The position numbers and the translations under genes are program-made. 64,000 nt of DNA, from assembly GCA_016858145.1 (NCBI GenBank), contig JAEHOE010000027.1, forward strand, positions 310,001 to 374,000, in the 5' to 3' direction. The DNA comes from Edaphochlamys debaryana. Lineage: Eukaryota; Chlorophyta; Chlorophyceae; Chlamydomonadales. Positions 47,801 through 58,536 of this stretch are shown piece by piece; position 1 is the first letter of the stretch; every line of letters starts with the position of its first letter. The notes beneath the pieces were generated by a model, which saw only the letters and a list, made by a program, of their open reading frames with translations, searched no databases and was not told where the DNA came from.

Positions 47801-50800
47801 CGCCGGCCCCCGCGGCCGCCGTCGCTTGCAGCAACACCTGCTCGTGCAGGGACGGCGAGAGCGCCATGGTGCCAGTATTGGAGCCGAGCAGGAGGGCGTT
47901 GTGGGCCCCTAGGCCGGCGCCGCCAAGCATGCCGGCGCCGCCGCCCAGCAGGCCAGCGGGCCCGCCGCTGACGAGGGACTCGAGGCCGGTGAGGCCATTG
48001 AGGCCGTTGCCAGCGGCGGCGGCTGCCGCCGCGATCATCGCCGTCGGCGGCGAGCCGACGGCCTCGGAGCCGACGCGCGACAGAGCCACGGTGGCGCCGA
48101 GGTCCGCCGCCGTCAGGCCGTTGGCGGCGAGGAGCGCCAGGTGGCCGTTGCTGGCGGCGGCGGCGGCGGCAGGGCCGTTGCCCATGTTGTTCGCCAGCGC
48201 CGCCGACGTCAGGCTGCCGTTGCCGCTGCCGTGGCTGCCGACGTTGCTGAACGCCGCCGCGGTGCCGCTGCCGGCGCGCGGGGCCACCTGCGGCAGCCCC
48301 GGGACATGGATCGGGACGCCCCCGCCCATGCCCATGCCTGCCGGCGCGCCAACCGCAACCGCCAGGCCGTTGCCGCCGCTGCCGCCGCCGCTGGCGGTCT
48401 GCCAGGACTGGATCAGGTGAGGACCGTTGCCGGACTTGGGCTCGGCGCTCTGGCTCGCCAACAGGTCCATAAGGTTCTCAAGCAAAGCGCCAGACTCGTC
48501 ATTATTGTCGTCGTTTTCCAGCGACATGCGGATGAGCTTGGACGAGGCCTGCGCGTTGTGGCCCGACGACGGCGGCGCCGCCAGCGCCGCCGCGGCGGCG
48601 GCGGCCGAGGCTGCGGCGGCGCCGGCGGGGTGCCGGCTGGCGCTGCCGGTCCCAGACGATGCCGCGGATCCCAGCGTCTGCAGGGGCTGGCCGGCGGCGG
48701 CGAGGCTGCCTGGCGGCGCCGCCAGACCGAGGGCGGCGGCGTCCAGAGCCATGACCTCCGACAGGCTCGTGTTGGCGAGCGTGAAGTCGCTCGAGGCCTG
48801 GCGAGCGCCCTGCCAGGCGTGCTGCGCCTGCTGCGGCGCGCCGTGCTGCGCCTGCTGCTGCATGAGGTGCTGCTGGAGCAGCGGGTGCAGCACGCGACCC
48901 ATCTGGGGCGGCGCGCTGCCGGCCGAGCCGCCGGGCTGCGCCGGCGCCTTGCCGTCCTGCTGCGAGTTAGCCTGCTGCTGCTGCTGAGCCGCCGCTGCGG
49001 CGGCGGCCTGATCTGCGGCGGCCACGGAGGCAGAGCGCCAGGGCGAGGACTCGTCGCGTCCGTCCTGGCCGCCATTAGTCATGCCGCCCCCGGTCTCGAC
49101 GCCCGCGACGGCGCACATGGATGCCAGCGTCTCGTGCTGCGTGACCTGAGCCAGCGGCGCCGCCGCGCCGCCAATCGACTCGGGGCTCGACATGGCGGAC
49201 ACAAGGCCCGCCGCCGCCGCGGCCGCAGCAATGGTGCCAGCGCCGCACAGGTCGACGGACAGCGGCAGGGTCGGGGTCAGGCTGTCGTACCGGTTGGCCT
49301 GCAGATGAAGATACACAGGGTGTCGTCAGCCCTACATTCTAGCCCAGCCAGGTCGCAGGACCCTCCGCACCGGCAACGCAGCACCTCTAGCCGCAGTTGC
49401 CACCCCGACCAAGCAAAAACCCTAGCTCGGGCCCAGGTTCCCAGGCCCACATTCCCAGGCCCAGCCCGGGCCCACCTGCATGCTCAGCATGCCCGGCTGC
49501 GGCGCGCTCGTTCCACAGGCGCCAGGCTCGAAGGCGCTCGGCGGCGAGGGGGCCTGCAGCGTCACGCCGCTGGCGCTCAGCCCCGTCCCCAGCGTGCCGG
49601 TGGCGGTGGCCGCCTGCGCGGGCGATCGCGGCAGCGCCGAGTACGACTGGCCCGACTGCCCGCGCATCGCCTGCGCGTCCGACACGCCCACGGACACGCG
49701 CGCGTGCTCGCGCGAGCCCGTGTCTGACCCGCCCGACTCGGGGAGGAGCAGGGGTTCCGTGTCGGGCAGGCTGCCGAGGCCGGCGTTGCTGCAGCCGCCG
49801 CCGGCGGCCGCCGCGGCGGCGGCCGCAGCGCGGGCCTCCAGCACGCTGAGGCCGGCGGCGCGGAGCGCAGCCTGGCGCTGGCCCGCGCCGGCGCTCGGGG
49901 CCGCCCGCGCGCCGTTGGGGCGGGAGACGTGGCGGGACTTGCGGCAGCTGTCGGCCCAGGAGCCGTCGCCGCTGCCGCTGCTGTCCGCCGGGCGCTTGAT
50001 GCGGACGGCCGGGGGCGCGGGGTTCTCCGAGGGTCCGTCCAGGCCGCCCATGGCCGCCTGAACGGCCGCCGCGGCTGCGTTCATCTTCCGGTTCCGCCGG
50101 TTCCGCTTGTTGACCCGAATGCGGTCCAGCTGAACCCGGCACGTCCTGCAAAGCAGATGCAGCAAGGTTACTGGCTGCAGAAGGTCCATGCCGCCGCACA
50201 GTCATGACATCTGTGGCATGCTTGCAGCTACTGATCTTGCCCCCCGCATCTCACAATACACCCTCCTTGCCGACCGCAGACCGTGCCCCCTGCCCCGCCG
50301 GGCACAGCCGCCCCGGCGCCCCCTTAACGCCCTGCACGCTGCCCCACCGCTTGATTCCCTCGAAGGCTGACACGTGATGGAACTTGGAGCACTGCTGGCA
50401 CAGGCGCGAGGGGCTGTCCCCAATCATAAGGACGGGCGACTTGGAGTGCTCCTCGCACACGCGGTGCCGCAGGAAGTATCCCTTCATTCCGTCCAGGCTC
50501 ACGCCGCAACCAACCACCTGAGAGGAGCAGGGGCAGGGGTAGCGTCCATTGTCGGTGTGCAGATTCCCGGGGGTGGGGGGATCATCGGCGATGTGGGTCG
50601 GGGTGGCCGCCGACCCACATCCTTCTAGAACGAGAGGGGCGTGCCAGCGAGGCGCACCTGGCACACGGGGTTCTTTCCGTTGCCCGAGTTGGGCACATAG
50701 ATGGGGGCAGCAGCGAGTGTCTCCGGATCCAGGAAGGGGCAGTCCTCCGCGCCCTCGTGGGGCTCCAGGTCCATGCCATGGTCACAGGGATCCATGTCCC

Positions 50801-51104
50801 CACCGCTGCCATCGTCCTGGCTAACACACCGCGCAACCGGAAGGCGCTGGCCAGGCATGGCCACCGCTGTGGGGCGCAAGGGGGTAAGGTGTTGGTTGTG
50901 GGTGGTTGCCACGAGCAGACTCCTGACGCGCACGTGGGGTCACTTTCCGAGGCCCGTCTCAACCAACCCGGGTTTCGTCGAGCGCTCGGCCCCTCCCTCA
51001 CCTTGCTTCTTGGTGGCCACAAGGCCTACGGGATCCCACGTGTAACCTTGCAAGCTCCAGTGCCCGGGCTCAGCTTGGCCGGCGGCTCCCTGCAAGACGG
51101 ACAT
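41838..51104 (-). CDS. large SBP-domain (SQUAMOSA-promoter-binding) transcription factor
   Basis: Thirteen minus-strand exons: 51002..51104, 50658..50866, 50348..50517, 49476..50145, 47688..49298 (alternative end 47649), 47239..47424, 46384..46999, 46052..46203, 45739..45886, 44662..45547, 44342..44458, 43894..44099, 41838..43672, giving about 2300 residues. Exon 1 has HWSLQGYTWDPVGLVA, like SPL N-termini. The SBP domain spans about 100-180: Zn1 CQVVGC plus CEEH, Zn2 CQQCSKFH plus C in KRTC, then the nuclear signal KRNRRNRK. Low-complexity Ala/Gly/Gln regions follow. Conserved islands are TRVSLKIMNCLPDDLPHDIR with LLQGCLRPG (the SPL1/SPL7-type region), a helical TEVVLDALHASDES block, DDVVRLRVYGKHL, and an ankyrin-like GQPAGATLLHVAA. 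The architecture is that of large SPL/CRR1-type factors, but no Cys-rich C-terminus as in the copper regulator CRR1 is seen, so I do not call it CRR1. Predicted to bind GTAC-core DNA in the nucleus. Confidence 0.82.
50590..50621. repeat. 12 bp inverted repeat in SBP gene intron 2
   Basis: GATGTGGGTCGG and CCGACCCACATC flank an 8 base loop. The same CCGACCCACAT core occurs twice near 32413-32443 in a RECQ5-like intron. Confidence 0.75.
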
Positions 51105-53057
51105 GCGGTTGATGCCGCGAATCGACAAAGGTCAGCGTTCCGCATCGCAAGCGCAACGGGGTGTACGCGAGTGAGCAAGTTGAATTTGGGCCACCTGGCA
51201 ACAGGAAGCGCAAAGTGCGTGGATTACCACCGGCATTGCCCTACGGACCTGGTCTATGTCTAGGTCGATGCTCCAAAGCTCAGGGGTCCCGCTTGCCATC
51301 TAGCTGGCAGCCTGCAAGCACCGAGAGGAGGCGTTAAGCGGCTTTGCGCGCAAGCAGGAAGTCCTGCTGCGTGCGGGTGGGCTGCGAGCCCAGGCTTTGC
51401 TTACCCGCACACCACTGTCTCCGCGGAATGCGGCCAGCGACTCCAGGTTTGCGCACTCGCAAAACGGCCGCTGGGGAGCCTGGCTAATAAGCGGGGCAGT
51501 CTCACGCCACCCCCGCTCCACCACTGCTCTCCTGATGAGAGCCTCGAGCCTTCCAACGTTTAAGGAGCAGGCACGACTGCCTGTTGCCGCGTCTACAGCG
51601 GCTCGGGGTGCACAAGCCGCTCGGATGCAGGACCCTGCAGCGCTGCGGTCTCCCACAGCTATGCGAGGCAGCTGCCTAATCCTAGTCCTCTTGGTCGCGG
51701 GTAAACCACTAAATATGAAGCCAAGATGTGACCGCAGCACGACAGCAGCTCCTTTGTTCTTTCTGCCCCTTCGCGGCGTGCAGGACCGCGCTCTCAGGGT
51801 TTGTGTGAGTCGGGCGATGGGTGCTCACAGGCCGCTACAAGTGTCGTCTAGCAGAAACTGTCAGTGGAAAGGCGCGGCTTGAGGGCTGCATGTGGGCCGG
51901 CGCAGGCGTACGGGTTCGGCTCTGTTTGTGGGAAGTTTGCACCCACACGCCCCCCAAGGCTGCGCGTTGTTAACTTTTACCTCGCTGCATCTCAAAACAA
52001 CAAGCGGTGCACTGCCTGGGCGGAGCCTGAGCCGAGCGCGAAACCCGTGGCCAAGCTACGTACCGGACTCGGCGCGCGGGCGCAGCCTTACGCAGATCTC
52101 TGGCATTACAGGGCTTCTCGAACGCGACGACGTGCGCGCCCAACAATAAAGCGCGGCTGCAGGTCAACGGCAGGACTCGTTTCGCGCCCGCGCGCGCACA
52201 AGGCTCTCACACGCCCGCTACTACGCTGCCACGCACCACCCACTGCACACAAGCAATGGCGTCGTGCTCGCACAAAACAATCGTGATTTTGGCTTACAAC
52301 CAGACCCTGCCACACTTTTACTCGCAAAACCACACGGTGCCCGCGCGCGGAAACGCGTCCGCAGCCCCGCGTCGCCGCAACAGGCCGCACCAAGCGCCAA
52401 GCACCCGCATACTCAGCCACGAACACGGTCCAGGTTAAGAGCGCAAAGGTTTGCACTCCAACTTGAACGGCCAAGGTTTGCCACCGTCCTGCAACCTACG
52501 CCCAGCTACCGGCCGGCTCCGGCCCCCAACGGGATCGGCCGGCCCCACACCCGCCCCCCTCTCCCCGTGCGCAATTCTCATAGTCTCAGCCGCCTACCAG
52601 CCCCGACCAGCACACACGAATGCGCCCCGTGCGCACGGACGGTGGGTCCAGCGCCGACCCTCAGCACCAGGTCTCGGAACTTCACGCCTCGGCTCGCCCC
52701 GCGGGCCCAGAGGCTGCAGCTTTGGAGTTGATAGCGGGGGGGGGCGCAGCACATCACAACCGGGGCGTGAGCCGGGCACGGCGCTCGGGCCAGCGCTGAA
52801 GCATCGGACGCGGCAGCAAGAGAAGCTACCATGCCGGGCGGGTGGACCGGCGCCGCTCCGCCGGGAGAAGGGGGACGGCGGCGGAGGGGCGGCACTCCCG
52901 AGGTCTCCTCCTCCGACGGGGCGTGTCTGTTGTGGAGTGCTTAGGTCCGCCCCATGCCGACTGCGCTGTGAGCATGCCGCCGTCAAGGGGGCAAGCAGGG
53001 CCTGCCTCCTGTGCCATTGCGGGTGCGGGCCCGCCGGACCCCTGCGAACGCACTCAG
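51105..53057. other. spacer upstream of the SBP gene
   Basis: Presumed SBP promoter and 5' UTR followed by about 1.7 kb without a recognisable gene. A minus-strand frame at 51300-51740 (146 codons) has no family signature. Confidence 0.5.
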
Positions 53058-53722
53058 CGTGGCGGCCCCGCACGCGGCCCCGGCCCCCGTAGCAGCCTCC
53101 TCTCCAAGGCATAGCGGCCCTGAATCCCTGGAAGCTTCCGCGCAACGGCGCCTGCGCTCGGCTGACCACTGGCACCGCTCCGCCCTGCCTGCTGCAGCGC
53201 CGGCCGAGACCCCAGCGCCCGGCACGATCGGCGCGGGCACCAGGCGAGACGGGCACACCCCATGGTGCCAGCCACCGACGGACCTCTTGCCAGCCGCCCC
53301 GGCCGGCTGCCCGGCTTCACGGTCCGCCAGGCCGGGCCGTCGCTGCCGCTGCCGCCGAGCCCGGTGCTGCCGCTGTCGCCGAGCCCGGTGCTGCCGCTGC
53401 CGCCGAGCCCGGTGCTGCCGCTGCCGCCGGGCCCGGTGCTGCCGCTGCGGCTGGGCCCGGTGCTGCCGCCGCGGCGCTTGCCCTTGGGCTGCCAGGCCGG
53501 CTCTGGCCCCGGCCCACCGCCGGAGGCGGGCCCCGCCAGCAGCCGGGGCCAGGGCGCGCATTTGAGCCTCCCACGCCCGCACAGGCCGCCGCGCGCCGTC
53601 GCAACAGCGGGCGGCGGGCCATCCTGTCTCCGCCGTCTCGGGCGAGGGCAGCCGCTTCGATAGCGGACTGCCGGCAGCGGGACCAGGCACTGCCGGCTGG
53701 TGGGCCATACCCGGTGTGCAAG
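53058..53722. repeat. flanking repeat A, left copy
   Basis: Homologous to 63018-64000. Contains a short stretch (about 53337-53470) of the 24 bp minisatellite that is greatly expanded in the right copy. No gene recognised. Confidence 0.8.
53337..53470 (+). repeat. 24 bp minisatellite, short allele
   Basis: About five imperfect units; read on the plus strand each would encode LPLPPSPV or a variant. Compare 63308-63832. Confidence 0.85.
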
Positions 53723-54074
53723 CGCATTGCCCTGGCCGCCGCACCACTGCCCGGCGCGGTCCAGGCGGGCCCCGGGCCAGGCCGCCGAGCAGGCCTGGCA
53801 GCGGGCTGCGGGCCGTCCCCTCCGCAGTGTCCCCACCCCAACCGGCTCCACGCCGCCGCTCTAGACACGGCTGCCGGGAGGGGGCTCTCAGCCGGCAGGC
53901 GAGGACACCCACCCAGCGGGTGGCGGCAGAGAGGCTCCCGCAGCCGCGGCCGGGAGGCTGCGAGGCAAGACCGGGCGGCGCACACCCGCCCCCGCTCCCG
54001 ACTGCGCGGTGCGGTGCCTCCAGGACGACCCCCAGTCCTGTCCTGTCCTGTACGGTCGCCCACGTGCTCCCGCC

Positions 54075-54237
54075 TCACTCGTACGGGTCGTGGTAGCCGC
54101 CGGCGCCCGGGCCGGCCCCACCCGCCCCCGGCGCGCCGCCCTCGCCTAGCCCCGCCGCCTCCTCGTCCCGGATGATCAGGTGGTCACGTGCGTACTTGCC
54201 CACGCGCTCCTCCAGCGGCTCCTCGTCGTAGTTGTAC
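54075..54237 (-). CDS. orphan terminal exon, unknown protein (copy 1)
   Basis: An acceptor (AATGTCAG) at 54238 is followed by 54 codons and a stop: YNYDEEPLEERVGKYARDHL, then IIRDEEAAGLGEG, a Gly/Ala/Pro linker, and YHDPYE. Strong GC-ending codons and the acidic, well-ordered start argue for real coding sequence. No upstream exon was found within the unit, so it is probably the 3' end of a truncated gene. Family not recognised. Confidence 0.4.
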
Positions 54238-55771
54238 CTGACATTAGTAATGGGGCATTAGTAAGGGGGGAGGCGAAGGGGGAAGGCGGAGGGGTAGAAG
54301 TTGCGGGACTGGGACCGGGCTGCGCCTGCGGTAAGGGTCCTAATTGCCTTTGCCAGGCTCAGGACTTTGCCAGGCCGCTTGCCCTCAACCCCTGCTTTCT
54401 GGATGCAGCCACCATGTCTCTTGCGTCCCTGCCCCCTCGCCCAGCTCCTCCCCTCAGATGGGAGGAAGGCGGGGTTGGGGGTTGGGCGATGGGGGTTGGG
54501 GGTGGGGACAGGTGCGTCGGCAGAGTACGCTTGCTTGAGGACAGGCAGAGAGTGCCGAGAGGAAGCTACGATGGGCTGCTCTCTGCTGCACATGCGGCCA
54601 GCGGAGGCCGCAACCCGAGAGCGCATGTCCATCGCCCGCAGTCAGCAGGGTCGGGCCTTCCGTTCGCGCATGTACCGCGGCCAGAGTCTTGCCTGCGTCG
54701 GGCCTGGAGGTCCAAGTTGCCTGGCATTATAGCTACGGACTCCTTGAGCTTCTGACCAGACTAGTCTGCGCTGGTTTGTGGTAATGGCGCTTGTCGCAGC
54801 GCCGAGGACAACCTTACAAGCATGGAGGTGTTATCCTGAAACTTTGATTAGTACATGCTATGCCGGCGACGCGCACCCGCGGCTGGCCTGGGATGCGTTA
54901 TGGCACGAGTCTCCCCATCACCGACTTCGGACCCTCCGCCGTCCCTCTTCAAACGACGCTTTCGCCCGCGCCTTGACGCAAGCTCATACCTGTATAGGGC
55001 GGTCTGGGTAGCAACCCTTGGGCTCTCACTCTTGCCGGCAGTCCTCGGGCGTTAAGAATTGCCCGGTTACCATGTCCGTCCCAACGGCTTGCGCGTGACG
55101 CCTCCGCGCCGCCCGTTGCTGCATAAGGGAAAGGCCCGCAGGTTGCTGCCACAGCACCTCCCCTGCTCTGTCCGCGGCTGGGGACGCCCGCCCACAAGGA
55201 CTCACGGAACCGGTGAGGACTGGTGAGGCCAGGGGGGCGGGCAGGCGTCGCGCTAGTGGGCCACGGTGGCCTAGTGGGAACGGAATGCCCTGCCGCAAGA
55301 CGTACGAGCGAAGGATGTAACTACCATGTTGGAGAAGGGTGATACTATCATACCGATATTCTGACTCGTGGAGTCCCAGGATGTTGCAAGGCGAACCTGC
55401 CGCCCCGCCCCCTGTGTGAGGACGACGCGCGCTTGGCCCCCGGTGAGCAGTGACCCCACCTATACCGGCACACCTGCCCCACGCATGCCTGCCTGCTCCT
55501 GCTGCAATGCTACCTGGGCTGAGCGCGCGTGTGGAATGACGGAGCAGGCGCAGGCTGATGTGTCTGCCTTTGTATGTCTAACCGGCTGCCGCTAGCAGAG
55601 GCGGGCATTGAGCGGGGGGGGGCACCATGCTACTTGGCTACGAGCGCGAGTGGGGGCTGTATACGGACGCCTACAGTACTTGCACTGTGGTTCTGATGGG
55701 CAAGCCGGACTGAGCTGTGTGAGGAGAGGAGGCATTGGCTCACAAGTTACGACCCGCACGCACTGATGGCC
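54238..55771. other. non-coding part of tandem unit 1
   Basis: No gene recognised. The small plus- and minus-strand frames recur unchanged in unit 2 only because the units are nearly identical. Confidence 0.4.
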
Positions 55772-55776
55772 TTACA
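55772..55776 (-). terminator. candidate TGTAA poly(A) signal of CAP-lectin copy 1
   Basis: TTACA on the plus strand, about 400 bases after the stop. Confidence 0.5.
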
Positions 55777-56182
55777 ATCTTGCTCCAGCCGGCCAAAGCC
55801 CTCGCCCCTGGGCCCCCCGCCAAGCAACACAGCTCCACTCATTCAACACGACCTCGATCATCACACACAACCACGTCGCTTCCATCTAATCAAGTCCTGT
55901 AAACAGCAGGCAAGGCCCAAGCCACGATAGCTAGCTAGCCACGGCCTGGGCAGACCCAAGTCCGCCACACTGCTGCACTGGGAGCGTCTTGAGCGCTGCT
56001 GTCACGGTTCGGTATCCATCCAGCACCAGCAGCAATGCATGTACAATTTAGGCAGGGTTCACCATCATGAAGATCCCAGCGGGGGGTTCAACCCATCTGT
56101 GTTGCGTTAACACCGTTATCCCCCCCTCCCTCCCTCTCGCCCTGTCGACGCATGGGCAGGGCTTCCCATATAGCTTGGCCCA

Positions 56183-57362
56183 TCACTGCCCGACCGTGTT
56201 GGACGCCCAGACCGGCTGGCTGCCCTGGTAGATGACTAGGTTCCCGTCATCCTGTACGATCAGGTACGCCCCGGGCCTGCCGTACGTGCCCGAGGCCCAC
56301 TTGGGCTCTCCGCTGGCGGTGTACGACACCAGATTGCCGTCCTCCTGCATCACCGTCTTGACGACGCCGGCGCCCCACTGCTGGTTGGCCCAGATGGCCT
56401 TGCCGTTGCCGTACAGGACCAGGTGGGAGTCTGAGGGCGGGCGGGGGTGCGCGGGCAATGCAAGGGAAAGGCTGTAAGGGCGGAGCGAGGAGCAGCATAA
56501 AGCCATCCATCCATGCATGCACCCTTGGCAAGGAAGGTCGAGCACTGAGGCGCAGTGACTCTAGGGAAGAGGGGATGGCGCCGGGGGCGCGAGGCTATAG
56601 CACCGGGGGGCGCTAGCAGCTCCTAGCATTCGGGTACCCGAGCCCTCCCCACGCCTCCCCTGCCTGCGCTGCCCGGTTAGTTTCTTGAGGCCCCTACCTA
56701 GCCACCACCACCCGCCACCCACGCACCCGACTGCTGCACCAGGCGGTAGCGTCCGTTGCGGCTCGTGATGGCGTCATCGCGGGACGACAGCAGCTCCTGG
56801 CCAGGCTTGAGCACATCGCCGCCGCGGAGCTTCACGGGCGGCCGCTGCTGAGGGGGCTGGACATTGGCAGGGAAGTGCCCGATCACGTTGCCGGCGGGCT
56901 TGTAGTGGAAGACGTACACCCGAGAGCCACTGCTGGTAGTCGCCGCACCAATGCCAATGTGCGTTGTGCCGCGCCAGACGACCTGCGTGAAGTGCCCAGT
57001 GCCCATGGAGAAGCCGGGGTTGTTCCAGTTATACTTGTTGATCTCGTTGTAGAAGCTCTCCGTAGCTGCTTCCGGGCCTTCCCCAGGTTCTCGCCGACAC
57101 CCTGATAACGGCCCTGCGAGTGCTCCAGACGGCCCATGTTGGCCAAATGGTTGGCCCACTCCTGAGCAGACGAAGCGAGCGAGGGGTCCCACGAAAGCGG
57201 CGCGGCGTTGTGGCGAGCGCGAAGAACGTTGTGGCGGTCTACGGCGCGGGCGAACTGGGGAGACACTGCGCGAGTGACCAACCGCGAACGCGGTCGCACG
57301 CCATGCAAGGCAGCTGGCGCAGCCCTGGTCGGTGCACAACGGATGCTGTAGGCGATACGCAT
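56183..57362 (-). CDS. CAP (SCP/PR-1) domain plus bulb-type lectin protein, copy 1, frame broken
   Basis: The CAP part starts FARAVDRHNVLRARHNAAPL and continues LSWDPSLASSAQEWANHLAN and GRYQGVGENL. After a frameshift at the GGGG run 57081-57084 it resumes ATESFYNEINKYNW, GHFTQVVWRGTTHIGIG and VFHYKPAGNVIG. This gives the CAP1/CAP2-type motifs and catalytic-like His/Glu residues of the SCP/PR-1 fold. A phase-1 intron (56431..56726) leads to 56183..56430, which completes a GNA-like lectin: sites QSDSHLVLY (Asn replaced by His), QEDGNLVSY and QDDGNLVIY of the QxDxNxVxY mannose-binding type. The start is uncertain: ATG at 57362 gives no clear signal peptide, and an acceptor before FARAVD suggests a missed first exon. 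Probably extracellular and glycan-binding. The frameshift is shared with copy 2. Confidence 0.7.
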
Positions 57363-57780
57363 GGTGTCAGTTGCTGTGACAGCCTACGTCGGCCGAGTTC
57401 TATGCCGTCCTTCTGCCTTGCCAGCCAATAATATACGATCATGACTTGTCCCCAACCGTCATCCCAGTCGATCCCCGGCGGACCCGTAATCCCTGACTCG
57501 CTCACTACCTGCCACGTATCTACTTTTCAGTTGTCACTGCAGACCTATTCGCCAGCTATCTGCAAAGAAGAGTACGGAAAGTCGGTGTGGTAGCTGGTTG
57601 CAGCTAACGCGGCCAACGTGGCGAGTTCCAGCTGCAGCTACCGCCGGCCTGGCCCCTCCTGCCCCGCCCTGCGCGCCCCCGCCAGCAGCAGGAGGCAGCG
57701 GCAGGCCCCGAAACGGCGAGGACAGCTAGACCTCTTGCTTGCGCCAGGCGCAATGTCTGCACCACCCCTCTGCTGCGGTA

Positions 57781-57905
57781 GGCCTGGCATAGCCCTGGGC
57801 CGGGCCTACCCTAGGCCTGCCGCAGGCCTCGGCTGCCCTAATAGGCCTGTGCGGGCTGCGCCGGGCCTGCCCAAGGCCTGTGCAGGCTGCGCCGGTCATG
57901 GCCAA
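57781..57905 (+). repeat. AGGCCTG-rich imperfect repeat, copy 1
   Basis: AGGCCTG and its variants recur about every 20 bases through the end of tandem unit 1; repeated in unit 2 at about 62080-62204. Confidence 0.6.
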
Positions 57906-58373
57906 GGCCCTAGGATGTGCCCGCCCGACGTGCTTCCGACTCCCTCGCTCCCGTCCGACCCATCCCAGAATGGCCCCAGCACCGTCCGCCCGCGCACGAC
58001 GGGGCACAACTGCGGGCCAGCCGCATTGCCCTGGCCGCCGCACCACTGCCCGGCGCGGTCCAGGCGGGCCCCGGGCCAGGCCGCCGAGCAGGCCTGGCAG
58101 CGGGCTGCGGGCCGTCCCCTCCGCAGTGTCCCCACCCCAACCGGCTCCACGCCGCCGCTCTAGACACGGCTGCCGGGAGGGGGCTCTCAGCCGGCAGGCG
58201 AGGACACCCACCCAGCGGGTGGCGGCAGAGAGGCTCCCGCAGCCGCGGCCGGGAGGCTGCGAGGCAAGACCGGGCGGCGCACACCCGCCCCCGCTCCCGA
58301 CTGCGCGGTGCGGTGCCTCCAGGACGACCCCCAGTCCTGTCCTGTCCTGTACGGTCGCCCACGTGCTCCCGCC

Positions 58374-58536
58374 TCACTCGTACGGGTCGTGGTAGCCGCC
58401 GGCGCCCGGGCCGGCCCCACCCGCCCCCGGCGCGCCGCCCTCGCCTAGCCCCGCCGCCTCCTCGTCCCGGATGATCAGGTGGTCACGTGCGTACTTGCCC
58501 ACGCGCTCCTCCAGCGGCTCCTCGTCGTAGTTGTAC
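58374..58536 (-). CDS. orphan terminal exon, unknown protein (copy 2)
   Basis: Same 54-codon exon as at 54075-54237, carried by the tandem duplication; no upstream exons in this copy either. Confidence 0.4.

Larger units (their letters stand above)
53723..58021. repeat. 4.3 kb tandem duplication, unit 1
   Basis: 4299 bp, nearly identical to 58022-62319. Begins at CGCATTGCCCTGG and abuts unit 2 with no spacer. The one difference found is a run of nine G at 55614-55622 against eight at 59913-59920. Contains an orphan exon, a CAP-lectin gene and an AGGCCT-rich stretch. Confidence 0.95.

Noticed and set aside
47674..50205. Long open frames opposite and beside SBP exons 4 and 5
   Set aside because: Shadows of the SBP coding exons: Arg/Gly/Pro-rich, no start context, no homology blocks.
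41838..51104. Naming the SBP gene CRR1
   Set aside because: Size and lack of a Cys-rich C-terminus do not match my knowledge of CRR1, and several large SBP paralogues exist in these algae.
57066..57100. A 35 bp intron that would bypass the CAP-lectin frameshift
   Set aside because: Far shorter than any other intron here, and it would delete the conserved GENL motif.
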